Assembly: GCA_022561895.1 (NCBI GenBank)
Contig: JADFQH010000130.1
Location: 1-8,129 of the forward strand
DNA: 8,129 bases
Reading direction: 5' to 3'
DNA from: Methanobacteriota archaeon
GTDB lineage: Archaea > Halobacteriota > Halobacteria > Halobacteriales > Halalkalicoccaceae
Shown: positions 1-5,429 of the stretch, one piece after another
How the letters are laid out: every line of letters begins with the position of its first letter
Numbering within the stretch: the first letter of the stretch is position 1
Program-made: the position numbers and the translations under genes
Notes under the pieces: generated by a model
What the model was told of the DNA's origin: nothing
Databases searched by the model: none
What the model saw: only the letters and a program-made list of their open reading frames with translations

Positions 1-172
1 GGCGGGGCCAATCCAATTCGACGTACCGGTTTCATCGAGTCTGAAACCATGGGCGCTCGCCTTGGCGATTGCTGCCGTCCTGGCGGTGTTTCGCTTCACG
101 CTCGGCATGGTCCAGACACTCATCGCCTGCGCCGCCGCAGGCATCGTTCTACACGCACTCGGAGTGACGTGA
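1..172 (+). CDS. C-terminal end of a membrane protein, possibly ChrA-type chromate transporter (partial)
   Basis: The frame is open from the window edge (first whole codon at 2) to a TGA at 170-172, giving 56 residues; the start lies outside the window. The peptide carries two hydrophobic stretches, ALALAIAAVLAVF and TLIACAAAGIVLHAL, separated by a short RFTLGMVQ linker. This two-helix ending with a single basic residue in the turn resembles the C-termini of chromate transporter (ChrA) proteins, where a run of the form 'alaaf..l.rf.v....l..ga..G.l' is common. That match is recalled, not searched, and many other membrane families could end this way. The last 53 nt overlap the 3' end of the convergent ligase gene, so the two messenger RNAs are antisense to each other there. 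Being coding is fairly likely; the family name is tentative. Confidence 0.5.
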   Translation, partial: AGPIQFDVPVSSSLKPWALALAIAAVLAVFRFTLGMVQTLIACAAAGIVLHALGVT

Positions 173-1712
173 GCAATGGACAATGGACCTTGCCGGTGGT
201 CGTCCGGGGCAACTCCTCGACGAACTCGACCTCGCGGGGATGTTTGTACTCCGCGAGATTCGACAGACAGTACTCTTTGATCTCCTCTGCGCTCACGTCG
301 GCGTCGGGTTTCGGAACGATGAAGGCCTTGATCGTCTCGCCCCGGCGCTCGTCGGGGATGCCCGCGACGGCGGCGTCCGCGATCGCCTCGTGTTCGAACA
401 GCAGCTCCTCGACCTCGCGGGGGTAGACGTTGTAGCCCGCAGTAACGATCACGTGCTTCTCGCGGTCGACGACGTAGTAGAATCCGTCCTCGTCGTGGTA
501 GCCTACGTCGCCGGTGTGGAACCAACGTTTTCCACCGTCGTCGGTAAAGACCTCCTCGTTTGCCTCGGGAAGGCCATAATAACCCTTCATGACGTTCGGT
601 CCCGCGATCACGAGTTCGCCGGAGATCTCGTCGAGTTCGGTCTCGTCTTCGTCGACGGGACCACGCTCAATGGGTGAGACGTCCGAAAAGTCCTCGGTGA
701 CAACTCGACAATCGACTCCCGGCAGGGTCTTTCCGATCGAGCCAACCCGACGATCGTCGGGGCGGTTGAAATGGGTCACCGGCGAGGTTTCGGTCAGGCC
801 GTAGCCCTCGCACATCGTCACGTCGTAGAGCTCCTCGAACTTCCGCAGGACTTCGATTGGGATGCCTGCCCCGCCAACACCCGCAAGTCGGAGTGAGGAA
901 AGATCGAACTCCTCGGCATCGGGCTGGTTGATGATGTCGTTGTACATCGCGGGCACGCCGTGCATCAGGGTGATCTCTTCTTCTCTGATCAACGAAGTCG
1001 CCTGCTGGGCGTCCCACGAGGGAAGCGGGTAGAAGGCCCCCCCATCGAACAGCGTCGCGTTCATCGTCACGGTCATCCCGTAGATGTGAAAGAGGGGAAG
1101 AACTCCCAGTTGCTTATCGTCCGCCCCGATCCCGCCCGGAACCGTCGCAATCGCCATCTCGGTGTTCGACGCGAGGTTGTGATGCGTCAGCTGTACGCCC
1201 TTCGGTTGGCCGGTCGTCCCCGACGTGTACGGTTGGACCGCATCATCGTCGTCCGCTCGATCGACGACATCGAGCTGGTTGGGAGAAAGGAACTCCCCGA
1301 ACGGGGTCGCGTTCTCGGTCTCCTCGCCTACCGAAACGACTTCCTGTACGTCGGTTTCATCTTTGACTTCCTCGACGAAAGGAATGAGATCCGAGAGCGC
1401 GACGACCGCTTTCGCCCCGCTGTCCGAAAGGAGGTGGCCGATCTCGCGGGCTTTGTACTGGGGGTTCATCGGGACGACGACGCCACCGGCTCGAAGCGTT
1501 CCATGGAAGGCAACGAGGAACTGGGGCAGGTTCGGCAGATACACGCCTACTCGGTCGTCCGCCCCGATTCCGCGCTCTTCGAGCGCAGCCGCGAACTGCC
1601 CGGTCTGTGCCCAGAATTCGCCGTAGGAGATCTCCCGACCCTCGTAGCCGATCGCCGTCTGTTCGGGCGAGTTCTCGACTATTGCACCCACGTGGCTGAC
1701 AATATTTGTCAT
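120..1712 (-). CDS. Acyl-CoA synthetase / AMP-dependent ligase (long-chain fatty-acid-CoA ligase-like), aberrant C-terminus
   Basis: This 530-residue ANL-superfamily enzyme would activate a carboxylic acid with ATP to an acyl-adenylate and then transfer it to CoA in the cytoplasm. Motifs run in the expected order: phosphate-binding loop YTSGTTGQPKGV (162-173), LPLFHIYG (205-212), GYGLTETSP (303-311), the HTGD motif (399-402), the hinge-region D416-R417 with GYNVYPREVE (426-435), and the adenylation lysine K508 in TTTGK. An acidic insert lies around 340-363. The ATG at 1712 is chosen because MTNIVSHV is a normal N-terminus for the family; upstream codons in frame run into the divergent promoter region and the UbiA gene. 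After TGKV the expected short ending is replaced by about 21 residues finishing in CLRRRRR, basic and unlike the acidic rest of the protein, encoded antisense to the neighbouring membrane gene. Substrate chain length cannot be read from sequence. Confidence 0.93.
   Translation of the reverse strand: MTNIVSHVGAIVENSPEQTAIGYEGREISYGEFWAQTGQFAAALEERGIGADDRVGVYLPNLPQFLVAFHGTLRAGGVVVPMNPQYKAREIGHLLSDSGAKAVVALSDLIPFVEEVKDETDVQEVVSVGEETENATPFGEFLSPNQLDVVDRADDDDAVQPYTSGTTGQPKGVQLTHHNLASNTEMAIATVPGGIGADDKQLGVLPLFHIYGMTVTMNATLFDGGAFYPLPSWDAQQATSLIREEEITLMHGVPAMYNDIINQPDAEEFDLSSLRLAGVGGAGIPIEVLRKFEELYDVTMCEGYGLTETSPVTHFNRPDDRRVGSIGKTLPGVDCRVVTEDFSDVSPIERGPVDEDETELDEISGELVIAGPNVMKGYYGLPEANEEVFTDDGGKRWFHTGDVGYHDEDGFYYVVDREKHVIVTAGYNVYPREVEELLFEHEAIADAAVAGIPDERRGETIKAFIVPKPDADVSAEEIKEYCLSNLAEYKHPREVEFVEELPRTTTGKVHCPLLTSLRVRVERCLRRRRR
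175..188. repeat. 7-bp perfect tandem direct repeat at the ligase 3' end
   Basis: AATGGAC occurs twice in direct succession (175-181 and 182-188). It sits immediately after the TGK adenylation-lysine codons of the minus-strand ligase and just past the stop codon of the plus-strand membrane gene. Seven is not a multiple of three, so gain of one unit shifts the ligase reading frame. With a single unit the minus-strand frame would stop at 149-151, nine codons after TGKV, instead of running on to 120. Confidence 0.7.
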
Positions 1713-1738
1713 GTTCGTCCCCGACAATGGGGCTCTCC

Positions 1739-1750
1739 GACAAAAAAGAT
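1739..1750 (-). promoter_or_regulatory. Candidate TATA box for the ligase gene
   Basis: On the minus strand the run CTTTTTTG lies 30-35 nt upstream of the ATG at 1712 (plus-strand A-run at 1742-1747). This fits an archaeal TATA element feeding a leaderless or very short-leader transcript. The element is a plain T-run and not a canonical TTTATA box, so support is positional only. Confidence 0.35.
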
Positions 1751-1847
1751 TCCCTCCGAGTTGTCCAGCGTTATCCAAACGCTCTCGCGTCGTTTCCATT
1801 GTTTCGTTGTGGAGTCGGGTGATACGATCGTCACCTGCGTGGCCCAG

Positions 1848-1854
1848 AACTATG
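1848..1854 (+). promoter_or_regulatory. Weak candidate TATA box for the UbiA-family gene
   Basis: AACTATG is centred 28 nt before the ATG at 1879 and is the only AT-rich patch at the correct distance in an otherwise GC-rich stretch. No Shine-Dalgarno sequence precedes the start, consistent with a leaderless transcript. The match to the archaeal consensus is poor. Confidence 0.25.
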
Positions 1855-1878
1855 TGAGCCGCCGCCCAATTCGTCGTT

Positions 1879-2727
1879 ATGGTTTTCGCACGCCACGGGA
1901 GAGGGATCGGGGCGGATGCAGAGGCGCTTTTCTCGCAGGTCCACCCCGTGTTCATGCTGCCGCCGATCGCCGCCTCGGGGTTTGGGAGCGTGCTCGCCGG
2001 CGACTTTTCCCTCTCACTCGGCGTACTCCACATGACCGCGATCTTCGCGGCGGTCTACACCGCCCACCTCAAGGACGGCTACGTCGATTTCTATCTCCGG
2101 GGCGAGGACGACGATCACCCGCTTTCGAAGGCGGGCTGTGAACGCGCGCTTGTGGGCGCGAGTGGACTCTTTTTTGCCTGTCTCGCTGCACTCTGGTATC
2201 TCGTTTCCCTTCCTGCTGCACTCATCACCCTCCCCTGTTGGCTCATCGCCTACTATCACGCCCCGCAGCTCGACATGAATCCAATTACGGCGACCTCGGG
2301 CTATCCCGCAGGCATTGCGCTGGCCATCCTCGGTGGGTTCTACGTACAGGTCGGTACTATTGCACCGATCACACTCGCCTTTGCGCTCGTCTTTCTCGTG
2401 TTGCTGTCGGGGGTGAAAGTGATCGACGACGAGCAGGATTTCGAGTACGACAGCTCGATCGACAAACGGACGGTCGCCGTGGTCCTCGGTCCCGAACACG
2501 CCCGCACTGGGGCCTACGGGCTGATGACCCTCGCGCTCGCGCTCGTCGTCGGGTTCGCGCTCTTGGGGGTGTTCCCCCCCGAGACGACCCTCGCCGTTCT
2601 CGCCTTCGGCGTCGTTGCCGCGATCTCTCGACGAGCGGATTCCGAACTTGCGACGATGCTGTTGGTTCGGGGGTCGTACGTCTTTCTTGCCCTCTTGCTT
2701 GCTGCGGTCTGGTTCCGGCCGCTGTAG
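1879..2727 (+). CDS. UbiA-superfamily prenyltransferase, integral membrane
   Basis: This 282-residue, very hydrophobic protein has roughly eight or nine membrane segments. UbiA enzymes transfer an isoprenoid chain from a prenyl diphosphate to an acceptor inside the membrane, using two Asp-rich motifs to hold Mg-diphosphate. The N-terminal HPVFMLPP (22-29) marks the first helix. The first Asp motif appears as HLKDGYVD (63-70), with D66 and D70 kept but the usual leading Asn absent. The second is clear: DDEQDFEYD (183-191) followed by SSIDKRTVAVVLG, the typical loop after the second motif. In haloarchaea the family serves menaquinone, archaeal lipid and carotenoid (lycopene elongase) synthesis; the variant first motif prevents assignment to one of these. 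The ATG at 1879 is the only start that leaves the HPVF helix intact without running into the divergent promoter. The next gene starts 41 nt downstream with its own TATA box. Confidence 0.85.
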   Translation: MVFARHGRGIGADAEALFSQVHPVFMLPPIAASGFGSVLAGDFSLSLGVLHMTAIFAAVYTAHLKDGYVDFYLRGEDDDHPLSKAGCERALVGASGLFFACLAALWYLVSLPAALITLPCWLIAYYHAPQLDMNPITATSGYPAGIALAILGGFYVQVGTIAPITLAFALVFLVLLSGVKVIDDEQDFEYDSSIDKRTVAVVLGPEHARTGAYGLMTLALALVVGFALLGVFPPETTLAVLAFGVVAAISRRADSELATMLLVRGSYVFLALLLAAVWFRPL

Positions 2728-2737
2728 CCGGCCCTGC

Positions 2738-2743
2738 TTTTAA
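2738..2743 (+). promoter_or_regulatory. TATA box for the small acidic protein gene
   Basis: TTTTAA is centred about 28 nt before the ATG at 2769, within GC-rich flanks, the expected place for a haloarchaeal TATA box driving a leaderless transcript. There is no Shine-Dalgarno sequence in front of the ATG. A short GC-rich inverted repeat (CCGGC at 2715-2719, GCCGG at 2727-2731) across the UbiA stop codon, followed by this T-run, might also weaken readthrough from upstream, but that is speculative. Confidence 0.6.
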
Positions 2744-2768
2744 CTCGCTTTCCGTACAACGGCGAGCC

Positions 2769-3140
2769 ATGGCCGACGACACCGCCCGGACGACGGCGAT
2801 CGAAACGAACATCGTCTCGCGGACCGCCGAGGATTCGGCGGTCGGACGTAACGAACTCGCAGACGCCCTCGAACTGCTCGCCGCCGATCTTCAGGGTCGC
2901 CACTCGGAGTTCGAGGGCGGCTCCTACACGACCGTCGAGGACCGTCGGGCCTACGCCATCGATAGCGCGATGTGGGACTCGCTGTTCGAACCGTACGAGT
3001 TCGAGGAACCCCTCAAAAACGCCGTACGACAGGCGCACGAGCGACAGGCCGAAGCGCTGTTCGTCGCGGGCGAGGGCGAGGGTATGGGGGACGCCTCGGG
3101 CGTCGTCAGCGGGATCGACACCGCAGAGCAGTTCGAGTAG
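2769..3140 (+). CDS. Small acidic haloarchaeal-type protein of unknown function
   Basis: The product is 123 residues, soluble, acidic, without cysteine, signal peptide or membrane segment. I do not recognise a named domain. The N-terminus reads as a helix-rich region (NELADALELLAADL, about 37-50), then a hydrophilic GRHSEFEGG stretch and YTTVEDRRAY (about 61-70), a WDSLFEPYEF segment (about 76-85), and a likely amphipathic helix LKNAVRQAHERQAEALF. The Gly/Ser-rich tail ends EQFE. The layout of a YTTV..RAY strand followed by W..LF and a charged helix suggests a small compact domain, and my impression is that similar short proteins occur across haloarchaea, but this was not searched. The start is fixed by the TATA box 28 nt upstream. 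Its stop is 1 nt from the stop of the convergent racemase-family gene, so transcription from each side would run into the other. Confidence 0.75.
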   Translation: MADDTARTTAIETNIVSRTAEDSAVGRNELADALELLAADLQGRHSEFEGGSYTTVEDRRAYAIDSAMWDSLFEPYEFEEPLKNAVRQAHERQAEALFVAGEGEGMGDASGVVSGIDTAEQFE

Positions 3141-3157
3141 GTCAGTCGAACAGCTCT
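3125..3157. terminator. Imperfect inverted repeat across two convergent stop codons (possible bidirectional terminator)
   Basis: Arms of 12 nt (3125-3136 and 3146-3157) pair with a single mismatch (A3130 with A3152) around a 9-nt loop that holds the stop codons of both convergent genes. Because it is symmetrical it could form a hairpin in either transcript. It lacks a T-tract on either side, which argues against a standard archaeal terminator. Part of the symmetry follows from the similar C-terminal codons of the two proteins (EQFE and ELFD), so it may be coincidental. Confidence 0.3.
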
Positions 3158-3846
3158 CCGGGAGCCTCGACGGTCACGCCGACCGTCCGACAGATGTTCC
3201 ACAGCGTCGCCCCGTTGCTCGTCACGACCGGAACGCCGAGATCGCGTTCGAGGGGTTCGATGACCGGGAGGGTGCGGTAGTTCGTACACGAGACGAAGAC
3301 GGCGTCCACCTTGCCCGGATCGACCGTTTCGGACACCTGCCGATAGGCGTTTTCAGGAGTGAGCGCCCCGATCGCGGTGTTGTCCTCGATTCCACGTCCC
3401 CGGATCGACGCGACCTCGTAGCCGGCGACTTCGAGATATTCGCGTTCGCGTCGGTTTAGCTCCTTGTTGTAGGGCGTCCGGACGGCAATCCGCTCCGCGC
3501 CGAGCGCGTCGAGCGCGCGGTCGACCGAGAGCGCGGTGGCGACCGCGGGCCCGCCGACCGCCGCCGAGAGGTCTTCCTCTAACTCGCGGTCGAACCCCGG
3601 ACCGTGAAGCAAGCTGCCGGTCGTACAGGCGTAGGCGACCGCGTCGACGTCGGCGTGGGCGAGCAGTTCGCCACAGTCGACGGCCCGGTCGCTCATCGAG
3701 TCGAGCGCATCACTCGTCACGGATTCAAGAGGCATTCGGCTCGCGTGGACCGATACCCCCTCCGAAGCGAACGGCGGGAACTCGCGCTCGACGGCGGTGT
3801 TCGAGGAGGGAACGATCACACCGAGCCGGGCGCGCCACCCCGTCAT
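3142..3846 (-). CDS. Asp/Glu racemase-superfamily enzyme, maleate cis-trans isomerase-like
   Basis: This 234-residue cytoplasmic protein has the hallmarks of the maleate isomerase/arylmalonate decarboxylase branch of the Asp/Glu racemase superfamily: the N-terminal VIVPSSNTAVE (10-20), a first catalytic cysteine C74 in YACTTGSLLHG (72-82), and a second, C187, in VSCTNYRTL (185-193). Such enzymes act on alpha-substituted carboxylates or isomerise maleate to fumarate by a cysteine pair; the spacing is close to that of characterised maleate isomerases. Hydantoin racemases belong to the same superfamily and would fit the hyu context, but the PSSNT start and CTTG motif favour the maleate isomerase type. 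The ATG shares ATGA with the hyuB stop (4-nt overlap) and has a GAGGTG ribosome site 8 nt upstream, so it is the last gene of the hyu operon. The true substrate is unknown. Confidence 0.87.
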   Translation of the reverse strand: MTGWRARLGVIVPSSNTAVEREFPPFASEGVSVHASRMPLESVTSDALDSMSDRAVDCGELLAHADVDAVAYACTTGSLLHGPGFDRELEEDLSAAVGGPAVATALSVDRALDALGAERIAVRTPYNKELNRREREYLEVAGYEVASIRGRGIEDNTAIGALTPENAYRQVSETVDPGKVDAVFVSCTNYRTLPVIEPLERDLGVPVVTSNGATLWNICRTVGVTVEAPGELFD

Positions 3847-5429
3847 CGATCCGCCACCTCGTTCTTTCGGTCGCGCTCCGCTAGCTCGGGGTCCCGATCG
3901 GCGGGATCGCCGTGACCGCCGCCGCCGGGCGTTTTCACGGTGATGACGGTATCGGCGGGCACGTCACGGGTCGTTTTCGCGGGGACCAGCTCCCCGTTTA
4001 TCAGGTTCTCGCCCGGCGTGCCGTTCTCGCCGTCCGCAACTCCTTGCGGCCCGTGTCGGCGGCGCTCGGTCAGCAGCGAGACGGTCGCTGGCTTTTCGAC
4101 GCGCACGGAGCGAACGAGACCGAGACCACCGCGATACCGTCCGTGACCGCCGCTCCCCTCTCGCAATGCGTACTCACAGACGCACATGGGATACTCGGTT
4201 TCGAGCGCTTCAACGGGTGTGTTGAGCGTGTTCGTCATCCCCACCTGCACGCCGTCCATCCCGTCTTTCCCCGCCCGCGCACCGAACCCGCCGCCGATCG
4301 TCTCGTAGTATGCGAACCCTCCACTACGGCCGCCGATCGTGAGGTTGTTCATCGTCCCCTGTCCTTGGGCCGGAACTCGGTCGGGAGCCGCTTTCGCCAA
4401 CGCAAGAAAGACCGTATCAGTGACTCGCTGGCTCGTCTCGACGTTCCCGCCCACGACCGCCGCGGGCGGCCGCGGATTCAGCAGCGATCCCTCGGGCGCG
4501 CTCACGGAAACGGGATCGTAACAGCCGTGGTTCGGCGGGATCTCCGGGTCAGTCACACAGCGCACGACGAAGTAGACCGCGCTTTTCGCGACCGAGAGGG
4601 GCGCGTTGACGTTGCCCGCACACTGGACTGCGGTCCCCGAAAAGTCCACGTCGATCGATTCGCCCTCGATCGTAACCGTCACGTCGATCGGAATGTCCTC
4701 GTCGGTGATCCCGTCGCCCTCCATCACGTCCGTCGCTTCGTAGCTCCCGTCGGGAAGCGCCGCGATCTCCTCGGAGATCCGCTCGCGCGAGTAGTCGATC
4801 ACGGCGTCGAACCCCTCGCGCACTACGCTCTCCCCGTGTTCGGCAAAGAGATCCGTCAACCGGTCTTCGGCCCGGTCGTTCGCCGCACGTTGGGCGCGCA
4901 GATCCGCCCGGCGCTCGCCCGAACTGCGGACGTTCGCCAACAAAAGCTCCATCACGTCCTCGTTCGTCTCCCCGCCGCTGACGAGCCGAACCGCAGGCAG
5001 CCGCACCCCCTCCTCGTAGATCTCGCGGGCCCCCGCGGGCATGCTTCCGGGTGTCGAGCCGCCGACGTCGGCGTGGTGCGCTCTCGAAACCGCGTAACCG
5101 ACGATCTCCTTTTTGATTACCAGTGGCGAGACCATCGTGATATCCGGCAGATGGGTCCCGCCCGAAAAGGGATCGTTCAGGACGAACACGTCGCCGGGCT
5201 CCGGATCGCGCTCCCGAACTGCCTTGACGGCCTCGGGCATTGCGCCCAGATGGACGGGGATGTGTTCGGCCTGTGCGATCATTCTTCCATCCCTATCGAA
5301 CAGCGCGGTCGAGCAGTCCCGACGCTCCTTGATGTTCGGGGAGTACGCGCCCGTGATGAGCACCTGTCCCATCTCCTCTGCGATACTTTCGAGCTGATTT
5401 CTGAGGATCTCTAAGGTAACTGCGTCCAT
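3843..5429 (-). CDS. hyuB: Hydantoinase B / oxoprolinase subunit B family protein
   Basis: This 528-residue subunit pairs with HyuA to form an ATP-dependent amidohydrolase (N-methylhydantoinase, 5-oxoprolinase and related acetophenone-type carboxylases share the fold). Family motifs are in order: YSPNIKERRDCSTALFD (30-46 counting from the GTG), AEHIPVHLGAMP (55-66), NDPFSGGTHLPDIT (86-99), HHADVGGSTPGSMP (119-132), the central GNVNAPLSVAKSAVYF, then VVGGNVETSQRVTD, GGGFGAR, and near the end RYRGGLG and TPGGGGHGDP. The length is slightly below the usual 550-600 residues, but no motif is missing. Two starts are possible: GTG at 5432 or ATG at 5429. I chose ATG because a GGAGGA ribosome site lies 7 nt before it and the TGATG overlap with the hyuA stop is typical of translational coupling. 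Its stop overlaps the downstream racemase-family start by 4 nt. Substrate is not deducible. Confidence 0.93.
   Translation of the reverse strand: MDAVTLEILRNQLESIAEEMGQVLITGAYSPNIKERRDCSTALFDRDGRMIAQAEHIPVHLGAMPEAVKAVRERDPEPGDVFVLNDPFSGGTHLPDITMVSPLVIKKEIVGYAVSRAHHADVGGSTPGSMPAGAREIYEEGVRLPAVRLVSGGETNEDVMELLLANVRSSGERRADLRAQRAANDRAEDRLTDLFAEHGESVVREGFDAVIDYSRERISEEIAALPDGSYEATDVMEGDGITDEDIPIDVTVTIEGESIDVDFSGTAVQCAGNVNAPLSVAKSAVYFVVRCVTDPEIPPNHGCYDPVSVSAPEGSLLNPRPPAAVVGGNVETSQRVTDTVFLALAKAAPDRVPAQGQGTMNNLTIGGRSGGFAYYETIGGGFGARAGKDGMDGVQVGMTNTLNTPVEALETEYPMCVCEYALREGSGGHGRYRGGLGLVRSVRVEKPATVSLLTERRRHGPQGVADGENGTPGENLINGELVPAKTTRDVPADTVITVKTPGGGGHGDPADRDPELAERDRKNEVADR
3855..3860 (-). promoter_or_regulatory. 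Shine-Dalgarno site of the racemase-family gene
   Basis: GAGGTG on the minus strand lies 8 nt before the ATG at 3846, inside the 3' end of hyuB. It is an exact complement to part of the archaeal 16S rRNA tail and fixes this start. Confidence 0.75.

Larger units (their letters stand above)
1713..1878. promoter_or_regulatory. Divergent intergenic region between ligase and UbiA genes
   Basis: This 166-nt stretch separates two genes read outward and must hold both promoters. It carries an A/T run near the ligase start and a weak AT element near the UbiA start (annotated separately). I saw no strong palindrome that would mark a shared operator. The long open frame across it on the minus strand is an in-frame extension of the ligase ORF and not a plausible N-terminus. 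Confidence 0.6.

Noticed and set aside
1713..2033. N-terminal extension of the ligase frame to a 637-residue protein
   Set aside because: The extension has no ANL-family similarity, crosses the divergent promoter region and overlaps the UbiA gene; the ATG at 1712 gives a normal family N-terminus.
960..2141. 393-residue open frame on the plus strand across the ligase and the divergent region
   Set aside because: It lies opposite a motif-complete ligase and runs into the UbiA gene in another frame; composition and lack of motifs indicate a shadow.
2715..2731. CCGGC/GCCGG inverted repeat over the UbiA stop as a terminator
   Set aside because: The arms are only 5 bp and such short GC palindromes are common by chance here; the T-run that follows is better explained as the TATA box of the next gene.
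2238..2768. Upstream extension of the small acidic protein into the UbiA coding region
   Set aside because: The extension is Arg-rich and out of frame with the UbiA gene; the TATA box at 2738-2743 and the acidic composition from 2769 on set the start at 2769.
3912..5414. 500-residue open frame on the plus strand opposite hyuB
   Set aside because: It mirrors the codons of a convincing hyuB gene, is rich in Arg and His, shows no recognisable motif, and is typical of antisense frames in GC-rich genes.
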